In this document: positions 8,437-16,990 of the stretch, one piece after another
How the letters are laid out: the number at the start of each line of letters is the position of its first letter
Position numbering within the stretch: the stretch's first letter is position 1
Assembly: GCA_938027685.1 (NCBI GenBank)
Contig: CALJAM010000002.1
Coordinates: 124,001-188,000 of the forward strand
Direction of reading: 5' to 3'
DNA from: an uncultured Bryobacteraceae bacterium
Lineage (GTDB): Bacteria; Acidobacteriota; Terriglobia; Bryobacterales; Bryobacteraceae
Length of the DNA: 64,000 nucleotides
Position numbers and translations under genes: made by a program
Notes under the pieces: model-generated
The model's input: the letters and a program-made list of their open reading frames with translations, nothing else
Told to the model about the DNA's origin: nothing
Databases searched by the model: none

Positions 8437-9105
8437 TCATAGGTTCGACTCGATCACCCGCACGCCTGGCGGCGGGCGGAACTGGAAAAGCGCTTCCTCC
8501 AACGGGGGGTTCAGGCGCTCGTTCTCGAACCGGAATTCCATCACGGAGCGGTCCTGCCCCTCGATCCTGACCTGTCGAATCCGGTGCTGGCGATCCACGC
8601 AAAACTCGACGCGACTGTAAACAAGACGGTCGGAGCGCGGCTCGGCCACGACCCAGGCCTCCTCGCCCTCCTTGCGCCAGACGAAGCGCTTGAAGTCGCG
8701 CTGGAAGTCCAGCCTGCCCAGCAGGAAGGCCAATGGCGCGCGCAGGTCCTCGGTCTCTTTCAGCCGGGTGCGTTCGACTTCGCCAGAAGCGGGCGTATAC
8801 AGCCACGCGTAGCGCCCGTCGGTCACGAAGAGCTTGCCCGCGGGTTCGGAGTACTCCCAACGCATCTTGCCCGGCTTGCGCAACCAGAGCTTGCCCCGCT
8901 CGGGCCTCCAGGCGCGACCCTGCCCGCGATAGCTCTGTTCGAAACTGACCTCGAGCGTGCGGGCGCGGTTGTATCGTTCCTCGACGCCGCGCAGCACGGC
9001 CGACAGCTCCGCCGCCGGGGCTCCGGCGCCCAGGGCCAAGAGACACACCCACCCGCGCCAAGGGCTCACATAAGGGTTGACGGATTCGGCGGCTGGAACG
9101 TGCAA
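8437..9105 (-). CDS. lolA: LolA-like periplasmic lipoprotein carrier
   Basis: 222 aa as read from a TTG at 9105; a GTG at 9069 giving 210 aa is an alternative, and neither has a strong Shine-Dalgarno site. A signal peptide (about WVCLLALGAGAPAA) is followed by the LolA fold: ARTLEVSFEQSYRGQGR, GKLWLRKPGKMRWEYSEP, LFVTDGRYAWLYTP and the late RIRQVRIEGQD strand. LolA carries outer-membrane lipoproteins across the periplasm from LolCDE. Location between an amidohydrolase and gspF in the same run is unusual. It could serve lipoproteins of this system or be the general LolA. Confidence 0.85.
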   Translation of the reverse strand: MHVPAAESVNPYVSPWRGWVCLLALGAGAPAAELSAVLRGVEERYNRARTLEVSFEQSYRGQGRAWRPERGKLWLRKPGKMRWEYSEPAGKLFVTDGRYAWLYTPASGEVERTRLKETEDLRAPLAFLLGRLDFQRDFKRFVWRKEGEEAWVVAEPRSDRLVYSRVEFCVDRQHRIRQVRIEGQDRSVMEFRFENERLNPPLEEALFQFRPPPGVRVIESNL

Positions 9106-9112
9106 GCCCGGC

Positions 9113-10372
9113 TTAGCGCCGCCAGGCGCCCTTCTTGTAAGGGAATGTGGTCCAGTCCTGGGCGGCGCGCCCGTTCAGATCCCATTCCACGCGTCCCGCA
9201 CGGATGGTCATCTCGGCGACCAGCAACTGCGATCCGTTCATGCGTGCGCCGGCGGCATCCACGAAGCCGAAGTTGCCGCGGTCGAGCCGCAGGACCGTCA
9301 CGTCGGCCTCGGCGCCCGCCTCCAGCCGTCCCAGCTCAGGCCTGCGGATAGCGCGCGCAGGATTGACCGTGGTCATCCGAACGACGTCTTCGAGCGGCAC
9401 GCCCAGGTTCAGCACCTTGGACATCACGTTGCAGAGATCCTTCATGCCTGCGTTCATGCTGCCGGTGTGCAGATCCGTCGAGATGACGTCGGGGTAGAAC
9501 TTCTCGCGAAAGGCGGGCACGGCGACGTACCAGAAGAAGCTGCCGGCGCCGTGACCCAGATCGAAAACGATGCCGCGGCGCCGACCTGCCTGCATGGCCG
9601 GATTCAGCTTGCCGTCGGGCAGCAGCTCCTCGCGGTGACCCGAATAGGCGTGCGTGTAGATGTCACCCGGTCTCAGCTTTTCGGTGAGCAGAGCGGCCAG
9701 GTTGCGCACCTCGTCGAGGTAGCCGAAGTCCACCATGACGGGAATATCGGCTAACCGTCCGGCCTGGACCGCGCGCTCGATCGAAAGCCAACCCGGCCCT
9801 TTGTAATGCGCCGTCTTGATGCCCACGATCAGGTCGCGATGTTCCTTGGCCACGCGGGCGGCAGCCTCGGCATCGAGCAGGCTTGGATCATCCTCGCCCT
9901 CCGGTCCCATGCCGCCGGCCGCGATGTTCAGGAAGGCCAACACGCGGGTACGCGCGCGTTCGATCACCCGCTGTCGGAAGTCGGCAAAGTTGCGCCAACC
10001 CGCGCTGCCGGCATCCACCACGGTTGTGACCCCGCTGCGGAAGCTGAAACCGTCCGGGTAAACGCTCTGGTCGCCGGCGATGACGCCCTTTACGCCGGTG
10101 CCTGCATAAACATGCACGTGCATGTCGATCAGGCCCGGGACGACATACAGGCCGGAGACGTCGGCCACGCGGCGCGCCTCAGCCGGCGGGATGCCGGCCG
10201 CCACGCGCGCGATCTTTCCGCCGGCGATCGCCACGTCCATCGGCGCGCTGAGGTTGTTCTTCGGGTCGATGACGTGGCCGCCCCGCAAAAGCAGGTCGTA
10301 AATCGGTTCGGCGGCCGGTGCGCACGCAGCCGCCAGCAGCCATATACAAAGTAGCCCTTGCCCGCGCCGCAT
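9113..10372 (-). CDS. Exported amidohydrolase/dihydroorotase-like TIM-barrel enzyme (paralogue 1)
   Basis: 419 aa. The ATG at 10372 is chosen over the one at 10384: the upstream ATG is part of a TATGAT box exactly 7 bases before 10372, and the shorter reading begins with a clean signal peptide (MRRGQGLLCIWLLAAACAPA). Amidohydrolase features: the urease-like entry DLLLRGGHVIDP; metal ligands HVH in DMHVHVYAG; candidate carbamylated Lys in VGIKTAHY; THAYSGH; FDLGHGAG; and the Asp of STDLHTGS. Such enzymes hydrolyse cyclic amides or esters with one or two metal ions. Most relatives are cytoplasmic, so a signal peptide is notable. A close paralogue lies at 45762. The substrate cannot be told. Confidence 0.88.
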   Translation of the reverse strand: MRRGQGLLCIWLLAAACAPAAEPIYDLLLRGGHVIDPKNNLSAPMDVAIAGGKIARVAAGIPPAEARRVADVSGLYVVPGLIDMHVHVYAGTGVKGVIAGDQSVYPDGFSFRSGVTTVVDAGSAGWRNFADFRQRVIERARTRVLAFLNIAAGGMGPEGEDDPSLLDAEAAARVAKEHRDLIVGIKTAHYKGPGWLSIERAVQAGRLADIPVMVDFGYLDEVRNLAALLTEKLRPGDIYTHAYSGHREELLPDGKLNPAMQAGRRRGIVFDLGHGAGSFFWYVAVPAFREKFYPDVISTDLHTGSMNAGMKDLCNVMSKVLNLGVPLEDVVRMTTVNPARAIRRPELGRLEAGAEADVTVLRLDRGNFGFVDAAGARMNGSQLLVAEMTIRAGRVEWDLNGRAAQDWTTFPYKKGAWRR

Positions 10373-10379
10373 GTTGACG

Positions 10380-10385
10380 ATCATA
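10380..10385 (-). promoter_or_regulatory. -10 box (TATGAT) with leaderless spacing
   Basis: TATGAT on the minus strand lies 7 bases before the ATG at 10372, with no Shine-Dalgarno sequence between. This puts the expected transcript start at or next to the A of the start codon. Confidence 0.5.
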
Positions 10386-10453
10386 GCGCAGGGTCCGCTC
10401 GCCGGCGCCCCAAGGTCGTGCGCGGGCTCGGGGACGCAGCCCGACTCGCCCGA

Positions 10454-10459
10454 TATAAT
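10454..10459 (+). promoter_or_regulatory. -10 box (TATAAT) with leaderless spacing
   Basis: A perfect TATAAT ends 6 bases before the GTG at 10466. The intervening CAAAGGG-type stretch abuts the start codon and is too close to act as a ribosome binding site. No clear -35 was seen. Confidence 0.55.
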
Positions 10460-10465
10460 CAAAGG

Positions 10466-10852
10466 GTGCGCTGGGCGGGCCTGGTTCTCATTGCATTGGC
10501 GCTGCTGGCGGCAGCTTGCGGCGGCAGCGCGAACACTCCCGAAGCCGTGCGCCGCGCGATCCTCGATCACCTGGCTTCTCGTCCGGATCTGGACCTGAAG
10601 GGCATCCAGGTGGACGTGGCCTCGGTCTCTTTCCGGGCGGATGAAGCCGATGCGTTGGTCACTTTCCGTCCGCGTAGCGGCGAGGGTGACGCCTTCCAGA
10701 TGCGGTACACGCTGGAGCGTAAGGCCGGCCGTTGGGTGGTGAAAAGCAAGGCGCAGGCCGGAGGGATGCCGCACGGGGCGGGCGGCGGCCTGCCGCCGGG
10801 CCACCCGGACCTGGGAGGATCCTCCGCGAAACAGGGGGCGACGACGAAATAG
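10466..10852 (+). CDS. Small lipoprotein of unknown function
   Basis: 128 aa from a GTG at 10466. An open frame extends to 10358, but the TATAAT box sits inside it, and the lipoprotein signal starts cleanly at the GTG. Signal MRWAGLVLIALALLAAACGG has the lipobox LAAAC. The mature part (about 25-100) looks like a small alpha/beta domain with a helix (TPEAVRRAILDHLASR) and strands that alternate hydrophobic residues (VSFRADEADALVTFRP). The Gly/Pro-rich tail looks disordered. It is 4 bases upstream of the flavoprotein gene, so they are probably co-transcribed. Family not recognised. Confidence 0.72.
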   Translation: MRWAGLVLIALALLAAACGGSANTPEAVRRAILDHLASRPDLDLKGIQVDVASVSFRADEADALVTFRPRSGEGDAFQMRYTLERKAGRWVVKSKAQAGGMPHGAGGGLPPGHPDLGGSSAKQGATTK

Positions 10853-10856
10853 GGGT

Positions 10857-12038
10857 ATGCGGCGTGTCGTGGTAATCGGAGGCGGGCCCGCAGGAGCCTA
10901 CGCTGCCGAGCGTCTCGCGCAGGCGGGCCTGCGGACGGTCCTTCTGGACGACCGCCTCGCCTGGGAGAAACCCTGCGGCGGCGGTCTGACTTACAAGGCT
11001 TACAAGCGCTATCCCTTCCTGCTCGAGAACCAGATGCCGAAAAAGCTGGTCACCGAGACCAGGCTGGCGGCTCCGGGTGCCGGTTGGGCGCGTTTGACGC
11101 TCAAGAGCCCGCTACTTGTTTACTCGCGCTACGACCTGAACCGCATGCTGCTCGAGCGGGCGGTGCGCGCGGGAGCCGAGCTCGAGCAGGCCCGCGTGCT
11201 CGAAGCCCGACCCGCCGACGGCGGCTGGCGCCTGCTTACTCGCCGGGGCGTCATCGAAGCGGATTTCCTCATCCTGGCGACGGGGGCCCGCAACAACCTG
11301 CGTAACCTCGGCACCGAGTACAGCCCCGAGGACATGATGCTGGCTCTGGGCTATTACCTGCCCGAGGAGCAGCAACACATCGACGTGCAGTTTGTGCCGT
11401 TCCTGGAGGGCTACATTTGGATTTTCCCCCGCTGCGGCCACCTTTCGGCGGGCATCTGCGGGAAGCGACAGCCGGCTGCGGCCCTGCGCGCCAAGCTGGA
11501 GTCCTATCTGGAAAGGCGCGGGCTGGATTGGCGCCACGGCCAGTTTTACGCGCACCTGCTGCCTTCGCTCGAGCCGGGCGCCTGGATGCGGAACCGGGTC
11601 GCTGGGCCCGGTTGGCTGGCGGTTGGCGATGCCGGCGGCCTCGTCGACCCAGTGACCGGCGAAGGCCTTTATTACGCCATACGCTCGGCGGATCTGGCCG
11701 CGCAGGTGGTGCTTTCAGACGCCCATCCCCCGGATGAAAAACCGCGCGCCTACCGCAATCTTCTGCTCAGGGATTTCGTTTATGATCTGGCTTTCGGCGC
11801 CGGGCTGGCCAAGCGACTCTTTCTGGGCAAGTTCCTGTTCGGCACGGTGCCGCAGCGCATGGTGCAGTTCATGCGCCGGAGTCCGCGCTTCTACGCGCTG
11901 ATGCAGGATCTGTTTGCGGGCACACAGTCCTACCAGGACCTCAAGGAGCGCCTGCTCAAGAACCTCCACGGGACCCTGTTCGAGATGGTGATGAACTTCT
12001 TCTTCAGCCGCGTGCTGCCGCGCGAGAGCCCGGTATGA
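10857..12038 (+). CDS. Geranylgeranyl reductase-family FAD flavoprotein
   Basis: 393 aa. The N-terminal Rossmann motif [17 protein letters not shown] (8-24), the acidic LLDD, the [12 protein letters not shown] substrate-site region (about 38-49) and the second FAD motif [18 protein letters not shown] (about 260-277) mark the geranylgeranyl reductase/ChlP family. Relatives saturate isoprenoid chains of chlorophyll, archaeal lipids or menaquinone, or act on other lipids. The C-terminus adds about 60 residues with a hydrophobic end. Its stop overlaps the hemL ATG by 4 bases, so it is coupled to tetrapyrrole synthesis by position. That fits either porphyrin-side-chain or quinone chemistry; which one cannot be decided here. 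Confidence 0.85.
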   Translation: MRRVVVIGGGPAGAYAAERLAQAGLRTVLLDDRLAWEKPCGGGLTYKAYKRYPFLLENQMPKKLVTETRLAAPGAGWARLTLKSPLLVYSRYDLNRMLLERAVRAGAELEQARVLEARPADGGWRLLTRRGVIEADFLILATGARNNLRNLGTEYSPEDMMLALGYYLPEEQQHIDVQFVPFLEGYIWIFPRCGHLSAGICGKRQPAAALRAKLESYLERRGLDWRHGQFYAHLLPSLEPGAWMRNRVAGPGWLAVGDAGGLVDPVTGEGLYYAIRSADLAAQVVLSDAHPPDEKPRAYRNLLLRDFVYDLAFGAGLAKRLFLGKFLFGTVPQRMVQFMRRSPRFYALMQDLFAGTQSYQDLKERLLKNLHGTLFEMVMNFFFSRVLPRESPV

Positions 12039-13309
12039 AACAGCAGCGATCAGCCGCTTTGTTCGAACGCGCCGCTCGTGTGATTCCCGGAGGGGTGAAC
12101 TCGCCCGTGCGCGCCTTTCGTGCGGTGGGCGGCACGCCGCCGTTCATCGCGCGAGGCGAGGGCGCGCGCATTTGGGACGCGGACGGCAATTGCTACTTGG
12201 ACTATGTCGGATCTTGGGGCCCTCTGCTGCTCGGCCACGCCCATCCCGACGTGGTCGCAGCGATCGAGGACGCCGCCCGCGGCGGCACTAGTTTCGGTCT
12301 GCCCACCGAGCGCGAGGTCGAGCTGGCCGAGCTGATTTGCGGGGCGATGCCCTCGATCGAGATGGTCCGGCTGGTCAACTCCGGCACCGAGGCCACGATG
12401 AGCGCGCTGCGGCTGGCGCGCGCCTTCACCCGCCGCGAGCTGGTGGTCAAGTTTGAGGGCTGCTACCACGGCCACGTGGATTCGCTGCTGGTGAAGGCAG
12501 GCTCCGGCGTAGCGACGCTGGGCATCCCCGACACCACGGGCGTGCCTGCGGCTTTCGCCGAGACCACGATCGCTCTGCCCTACAATTCGGTCGCCGCCGT
12601 CGAGCAGGCTTTCGCCCGCTACGGCGACCGCATTGCGGCCGTGATCGTCGAGCCGGTGGCAGGCAACATGGGCTGCGTGCCGCCGGCGCCCGGTTTTCTC
12701 GAAGCGCTGCGCGATCTCACCATGCGGCACGGCGCACTGCTCGTCTTCGACGAGGTCATGACCGGCTTCCGGCTGGCCCTGGGTGGGGCGCAGCAGGTTT
12801 ACGGCATCCGACCCGATCTGACCACGTTGGGCAAGGTCATCGGCGGCGGTCTGCCGATCGGCGCCTACGGAGGCCGCGCCGACATCATGCGAATGGTGGC
12901 CCCCTCGGGGCCCGTTTACCAGGCAGGGACCCTGAGTGGCAATCCGGTGGCTGTGTCAGCGGGACTGGCGACTCTCAAGCGCTTGAAGCAGCATCCGGAA
13001 ATCTACACGCAACTGGAGCAGCGTACGGCGCGCCTGGCCGCGGCAGCCTCGGGCCGGATCACGGTCAACCGCGCCGGCTCCATGATCACCTTCTTCTTCA
13101 CCAGCGGACCGGTGACCGATTACGAGTCCGCCCGGCGTTGCGACACCGCGCGCTTCGCCCGCTTCCACCGCTGGCTGCTCGAGCGCGGCATCTGTCTGCC
13201 TCCCTCGCAATTCGAAGCGGCCTTCGTTTCGGCTGCCCACGGCGACGAGGAGATTGCGCAGACGGTCGAAGCCATCCGCGAGTTTTTTGCCGGCGAGCCT
13301 ACGGCCTGA
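12035..13309 (+). CDS. hemL: Glutamate-1-semialdehyde 2,1-aminomutase
   Basis: 424 aa, full length. This PLP enzyme makes 5-aminolevulinate from glutamate-1-semialdehyde in the C5 haem pathway, in the cytoplasm. Visible motifs: [10 protein letters not shown] near the N-terminus, [41 protein letters not shown] with the PLP-contacting Asp, and the Schiff-base Lys in [18 protein letters not shown]. The end ([21 protein letters not shown]) is also standard. The ATG overlaps the stop of the flavoprotein gene. It converges with the FG-GAP gene 10 bases further on. Confidence 0.97.
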   Translation: MKQQRSAALFERAARVIPGGVNSPVRAFRAVGGTPPFIARGEGARIWDADGNCYLDYVGSWGPLLLGHAHPDVVAAIEDAARGGTSFGLPTEREVELAELICGAMPSIEMVRLVNSGTEATMSALRLARAFTRRELVVKFEGCYHGHVDSLLVKAGSGVATLGIPDTTGVPAAFAETTIALPYNSVAAVEQAFARYGDRIAAVIVEPVAGNMGCVPPAPGFLEALRDLTMRHGALLVFDEVMTGFRLALGGAQQVYGIRPDLTTLGKVIGGGLPIGAYGGRADIMRMVAPSGPVYQAGTLSGNPVAVSAGLATLKRLKQHPEIYTQLEQRTARLAAAASGRITVNRAGSMITFFFTSGPVTDYESARRCDTARFARFHRWLLERGICLPPSQFEAAFVSAAHGDEEIAQTVEAIREFFAGEPTA

Positions 13310-13322
13310 CCATCAACGGTCA
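13307..13322. repeat. Short inverted repeat spanning two convergent stop codons
   Basis: TGACC, a 6-base loop, then GGTCA. The left arm begins with the TGA of hemL; the right arm ends with the reverse complement of the TGA of the FG-GAP gene. The stem is only 5 bp and has no U-run, so terminator activity is doubtful. Confidence 0.3.
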
Positions 13323-14459
13323 CCGCCTGCGCGGCTTCCGGGTAAGGTTTTCGAACAGGAACAAGCCGCTTTTGCCCGGTGTCACCACGTCGAGATCTCC
13401 GTCGCGGTCCAGATCGGCGATGCAGATCTGCATCCCGCCTCCGGCGCGTCCTCCATAATCGATGATGTGGCGGATGTACTCGACGCGTTTGCCGTCGGGC
13501 GCCGGCCTCCACCGGTACCAGTAAACGCCGAGCGGCTCGCGCTCGCCCGGATCCTTTCCGTTGTGGGCCATGTACCGTTTGCCGGTGACGAAATCCAGGC
13601 GGCCGTCGCCATCCAAGTCGGCCAAGCTTACGGCGTGGGCCTGCGACCAGCTTTCGTCGATGGTGTGCCGGAGCCAGCGTCCGTCGCCGGTGCGCTCCAT
13701 CCAGAAGATGCCGTAATCATGAGCAAGCGAGGTGAGCAGATCCTGGTGGCCGTCGCCGTTGACGTCCAGCACGTAGATAAAGCCGGTGGCGCCCAGGTCG
13801 AATTCAGGGTGGAACGCCCAGGGACCGGAGCGTGGATCGGGCGGCGCTTCCAGCCATCCTTTCGGGGTCACGATGTCATTGCGCCCGTCCCCGTTCACGT
13901 CGCCGACGCCGATGCCGTGTCCGTAGCTGCTCGGGCTGACCACGTGTTTAAGGAAGGCGCCGCCTCGCAGCTCGTACCAAGCCGTCGGGGCCTTCTGGCC
14001 CCCGAACTGCGGCAGCAGCTCCTGCGCCCTGCCATCGTTGTCCAGGTCCACGAGGAAGCAGAACTCGACCGGGAACCCGCTATCGATGGCGTGATCCTTC
14101 CAGGCGCCCCCGCCGCGGCCGGGATTTTCCCACCAGGCGATGCGGCGGGTGAACCAGGAGCAACTGACCACGTCCGGACGCCCGTCGCCATTGACGTCCA
14201 GAATCAGGTCGCTGAAGTTGTCCACGTAATTGTTGGTGAAAAGGATTTCCCGGAAGCGGTGAGCCTGCCAGCGGGGCGCCTCGTACCAGAATTCGCCGGA
14301 GACGATATCGGGCCGGCCGTCGCGGTTGATGTCGGCGACGGCGCAGGTCTCCGCGGCGCCCGCGTCCAGCATGTGCTTGGCGAAGGGAATCTCGGGGGGA
14401 CGGCTGCGGGGCGCCGGAGAGCTCAGTAGAAGCGGGACCAACAGCCAGCGCAGTTCCAT
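13320..14459 (-). CDS. Exported FG-GAP/VCBS repeat protein
   Basis: 379 aa from the ATG at 14459, which is preceded at 7 bases by TAGAAT. The longer open frame would run into htpX upstream sequence. Signal peptide MELRWLLVPLLLSSPAPRS. The rest is a beta-propeller of FG-GAP repeats, each with a calcium-type loop: VADINRDGRPDIVSG, LDVNGDGRPDVVS, VDLDNDGRAQELL, GDVNGDGRNDIVT, LDVNGDGHQDLLT, ADLDGDGRLDFVTG, ADLDRDGDLDVVT. Seven loops agree with a seven-bladed propeller. Proteins of this kind are abundant in Acidobacteria and Planctomycetes; the ligand or reaction is unknown. Confidence 0.88.
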   Translation of the reverse strand: MELRWLLVPLLLSSPAPRSRPPEIPFAKHMLDAGAAETCAVADINRDGRPDIVSGEFWYEAPRWQAHRFREILFTNNYVDNFSDLILDVNGDGRPDVVSCSWFTRRIAWWENPGRGGGAWKDHAIDSGFPVEFCFLVDLDNDGRAQELLPQFGGQKAPTAWYELRGGAFLKHVVSPSSYGHGIGVGDVNGDGRNDIVTPKGWLEAPPDPRSGPWAFHPEFDLGATGFIYVLDVNGDGHQDLLTSLAHDYGIFWMERTGDGRWLRHTIDESWSQAHAVSLADLDGDGRLDFVTGKRYMAHNGKDPGEREPLGVYWYRWRPAPDGKRVEYIRHIIDYGGRAGGGMQICIADLDRDGDLDVVTPGKSGLFLFENLTRKPRRR

Positions 14460-14466
14460 GCTGCCG

Positions 14467-14472
14467 ATTCTA
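14467..14472 (-). promoter_or_regulatory. -10 box (TAGAAT) with leaderless spacing
   Basis: TAGAAT on the minus strand ends 7 bases before the ATG at 14459. The nearest GGGAG lies 5' of the box itself, so it would not be in the transcript. Confidence 0.5.
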
Positions 14473-14538
14473 CTCCCGTCGTGGAAACCGGGAGCGGCCT
14501 TCGGGCATATGTGAAAATAGGGATTACGGGGGAGTGAA

Positions 14539-15396
14539 GTGAACAACGTCAAGACCGTCTTGCTGCTCGGGCTGCTGAGCGGTTTGCTGTTGGTGGGCGG
14601 CGAGGCCCTGGCCGGCCGTGACGGCTTGTACATGGGCCTCATGCTGGCCATCGTGATGAATTTCGTCAGCTACTTTTTCTCCGACCGCATCGCTTTGGCG
14701 ATGTACTCGGCGCAGCCGGTGACGGAGACGGAGAATCCGGCGGTTTATCGCCGCCTGGCGCCGCTGGTGATGGGCCTGTGTCAGCGCATGGGGCTTCCCA
14801 TGCCGAAGCTATGGGTGATTCCCGAGCCCTCGCCCAACGCCTTCGCCACCGGTCGCAACCCGAAGCACGCCTCCGTGGCGGTGACCGCGGGCCTGCTGGA
14901 GCTCATGGACGATCGCGAGCTCGAAGGTGTGCTGGCTCACGAGCTAGGGCACATTCGTAACCGCGACATCCTGATCAGCACCATCGCCGCCACGCTCGCG
15001 GCGGCCATCACCTTCATCGCCCGCATGGCCTTCTGGTTCGGCGGCGCACGCGACCGGGAGGAGCACTCCGGCAACGCGATAGCCGGGCTCCTGATGCTGA
15101 TTCTGGCGCCGATCGCGGCGTTGCTGATCCAGATGGCGATATCCCGCACGCGCGAATACGCCGCCGACGCCACGGCTGCGCAGGCGGCAGGCCAGCCCTT
15201 CGGCCTGATGTCGGCGTTGAAGAAGCTGGACGCTTATGCGCGGCGGATCCCGATGGATGCTTCCCCCGCGACCGCGCACATGTTCATCGTGATGCCCTTA
15301 GGCGGCGGGGGGCTGCTGAAACTGTTCTCCACGCATCCGCCCATTGAGGAGCGCGTGCGGCGGCTGGCTGCGATGGCGGTTCCGCGTCCCATTTGA
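14539..15396 (+). CDS. htpX: HtpX-like M48 membrane metalloprotease
   Basis: 285 aa from a GTG at 14539, with GGGGGAGTGA just upstream. TM helices at about 5-22, 29-50, 150-170 and 180-200. Zinc motif HELGH in VLAHELGHIRNRD (about 134-146), with a third ligand Glu in SRTREYAADA (about 205-214). The serine-protease-like names aside, HtpX is a zinc protease of the inner membrane that clears misfolded membrane proteins. Family length is normal. It is divergent from the FG-GAP gene with 79 bases between. The methyltransferase gene starts 8 bases after its stop. Confidence 0.94.
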   Translation: MNNVKTVLLLGLLSGLLLVGGEALAGRDGLYMGLMLAIVMNFVSYFFSDRIALAMYSAQPVTETENPAVYRRLAPLVMGLCQRMGLPMPKLWVIPEPSPNAFATGRNPKHASVAVTAGLLELMDDRELEGVLAHELGHIRNRDILISTIAATLAAAITFIARMAFWFGGARDREEHSGNAIAGLLMLILAPIAALLIQMAISRTREYAADATAAQAAGQPFGLMSALKKLDAYARRIPMDASPATAHMFIVMPLGGGGLLKLFSTHPPIEERVRRLAAMAVPRPI

Positions 15397-15404
15397 ACCT
15401 CGCG

Positions 15405-16565
15405 ATGAAAAGGGTCCGCGTCTCGCGCAAGGGAGCGGACCGCGTGCGCAGCGGGCATCCTTGGATCTTCGCTTCCGACATCGAGGATCCCGCTGACGCC
15501 GAGGGCGGCGAGGCCGTTCAAGTAGTAGACCCGCGCGGTCAGAATCTGGGCGTCGCGCACTATTCAGCCGCCTCGCAGATCGCGCTGCGCATGCTCTCGC
15601 GCGAGGCCCGCCAGCCCGACCGTGAATTCTTCCGCCGCCGTCTGGCCGGCGCCATCGAGCACCGTCGCCAGGTCGTGCGCGACAGCGACGCGTATCGGTT
15701 GGTGTTTTCCGAGGGAGACTTCCTGCCGGCCCTGATCGTCGATCGCTACGGCGATTGCCTGGTGCTCCAGACGCTGAATCAGGGCATGGAGCGCGCCAAG
15801 TGGCTAATCACCGAGCTGCTCGTCGAGCTGCTCGCCCCGCGCGGCATCCTCGAACGCAACGATGCCCAGGTGAGGCAAAAGGAGCAGCTCCCGCTCACCG
15901 TAGGCGTGCTGGCCGGCGAGGTCCCCGAGCGCGTCTGGTACACCATGCACGGGCTGCGTTTCCAGGCTGACCTGAGGCGCGGGCAGAAGACGGGTGCCTA
16001 TCTCGATCAGCGCGAGAACTACCTGGCGGTGGAAGCGTACGCGCGCGGCAAGGCGCTGGATTGCTTTACGGCCACGGGCGGCTTTGCGCTGCACCTGGCG
16101 AGGCGCTGCGAGTCGGTCGAGGCGGTCGACACCTCGGACTTAGCGCTCGAGCTGGCCGAGGCCGCGCGAAAGGAAAACGGCCTGAACAACGTGCACTTCC
16201 GCAAGGCGGACGTCTTCGACCTGCTGTCGAGCTACGTGCTTGGGGGGCGGCGATTCTCGGTGATTGTGCTCGATCCGCCTGCCTTCGCCCGCTCGCGGTC
16301 GGATCTGGCAGGAGCCGCGCGGGGTTATAAGGACATCAATTATCGGGCTTTCAGGTTACTGGAACCGGGAGGGATCCTGGTGACCTGTTCGTGCTCACAG
16401 CACGTGAGCGAAGCCATGCTGCTGGAGATCATCGCTGAGGCCGCGCTGGACGCGGGCCGCACCGTGCGGGTGCTCGAGCGCCGCACGCAGTCGCGCGACC
16501 ATCCCATCCTGCTTACCGTCCCAGAGACGCATTACTTGAAGTGCCTGATCCTGGAGGCACTCTAG
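15405..16565 (+). CDS. RlmI-like class I rRNA methyltransferase with PUA domain
   Basis: 386 aa from the ATG at 15405; a TTG at 15393 overlapping the htpX stop is possible. An N-terminal PUA domain (MKRVRVSRKGADRVRSGHPW to about 75) precedes an EEHEE-type segment and a Rossmann methyltransferase: QKTGAYLDQREN (about 195-206), SAM motif ALDCFTATGGFALHLAR (about 217-233), EAVDTSDLAL and catalytic-loop VIVLDPPAFARS (about 285-296). The closing TCSCSQHVSE is the RlmI motif. RlmI makes m5C in 23S rRNA. Close relatives act on other sites, so the exact base is not certain. The stop overlaps the convergent pterin dehydratase by 4 bases. Confidence 0.9.
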   Translation: MKRVRVSRKGADRVRSGHPWIFASDIEDPADAEGGEAVQVVDPRGQNLGVAHYSAASQIALRMLSREARQPDREFFRRRLAGAIEHRRQVVRDSDAYRLVFSEGDFLPALIVDRYGDCLVLQTLNQGMERAKWLITELLVELLAPRGILERNDAQVRQKEQLPLTVGVLAGEVPERVWYTMHGLRFQADLRRGQKTGAYLDQRENYLAVEAYARGKALDCFTATGGFALHLARRCESVEAVDTSDLALELAEAARKENGLNNVHFRKADVFDLLSSYVLGGRRFSVIVLDPPAFARSRSDLAGAARGYKDINYRAFRLLEPGGILVTCSCSQHVSEAMLLEIIAEAALDAGRTVRVLERRTQSRDHPILLTVPETHYLKCLILEAL

Positions 16566-16903
16566 GCCGTCGTATCAGCCGTCGCCAGCCGATCGATCTT
16601 GGCGGCGAGGATAAAGTCACTTTCGGAGAGTCCGTCGATCTTGTGAGTCCAGATGCGGACCTCCACGCGGCCCCAACTTAGCAGGAGATCGGGATGGTGT
16701 CCCTCCTCTTCGGCCAGCTCCCCGACGCGGTTGACAAAATCGAGCGCCGCGCGGAAGTCGGGGAAGACGAAGACCCGCTCCAGGTGATGTTCGTCGACAA
16801 CGCGCCAGCCTGGGATCTCTGCTGCGTAGGGCGCGATTTGTTCCCCCTTGAGCGGCGGCACTCCGCCCTGGCAAGGCACGCACTTACGATCTACGAGCGC
16901 CAT
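16562..16903 (-). CDS. Pterin-4a-carbinolamine dehydratase
   Basis: 113 aa from the ATG at 16903. Family signature visible: EEGHHPDLLLSWGRVEVRIW then TH and a final Asp in SESD. His-His-Pro is the active site. The enzyme dehydrates 4a-hydroxytetrahydropterin, supporting aromatic amino-acid hydroxylases or molybdopterin-related pterins. An N-terminal CxxC (KCVPCQGG) is common in bacterial members. No Shine-Dalgarno or clear -10 was seen next to the start. No aromatic hydroxylase is in the window. Confidence 0.92.
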   Translation of the reverse strand: MALVDRKCVPCQGGVPPLKGEQIAPYAAEIPGWRVVDEHHLERVFVFPDFRAALDFVNRVGELAEEEGHHPDLLLSWGRVEVRIWTHKIDGLSESDFILAAKIDRLATADTTA

Positions 16904-16946
16904 ATCTGCTTGTTTGGATGCACGAAGCCGCGGCCGGATGCGGAGC

Positions 16947-16964
16947 GGGGAGTGCACGCTCCCC
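16947..16964 (-). terminator. GC hairpin after the S9 peptidase, no U-run
   Basis: GGGGAG, a 6-base loop and CTCCCC make a 6-bp stem between the S9 peptidase stop and the pterin dehydratase start. No T-tract follows on the minus strand. It may slow or end transcription, but the call is weak. Confidence 0.3.
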
Positions 16965-16990
16965 GGAACCGAGCGGCAAACGATCCCGCC

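Noticed and set aside
13254-14429. 391-codon open frame opposite the FG-GAP gene
   Set aside because: The minus strand has a signal peptide and seven calcium-type repeats; the plus frame has neither motif nor ribosome site and overlaps the end of hemL.
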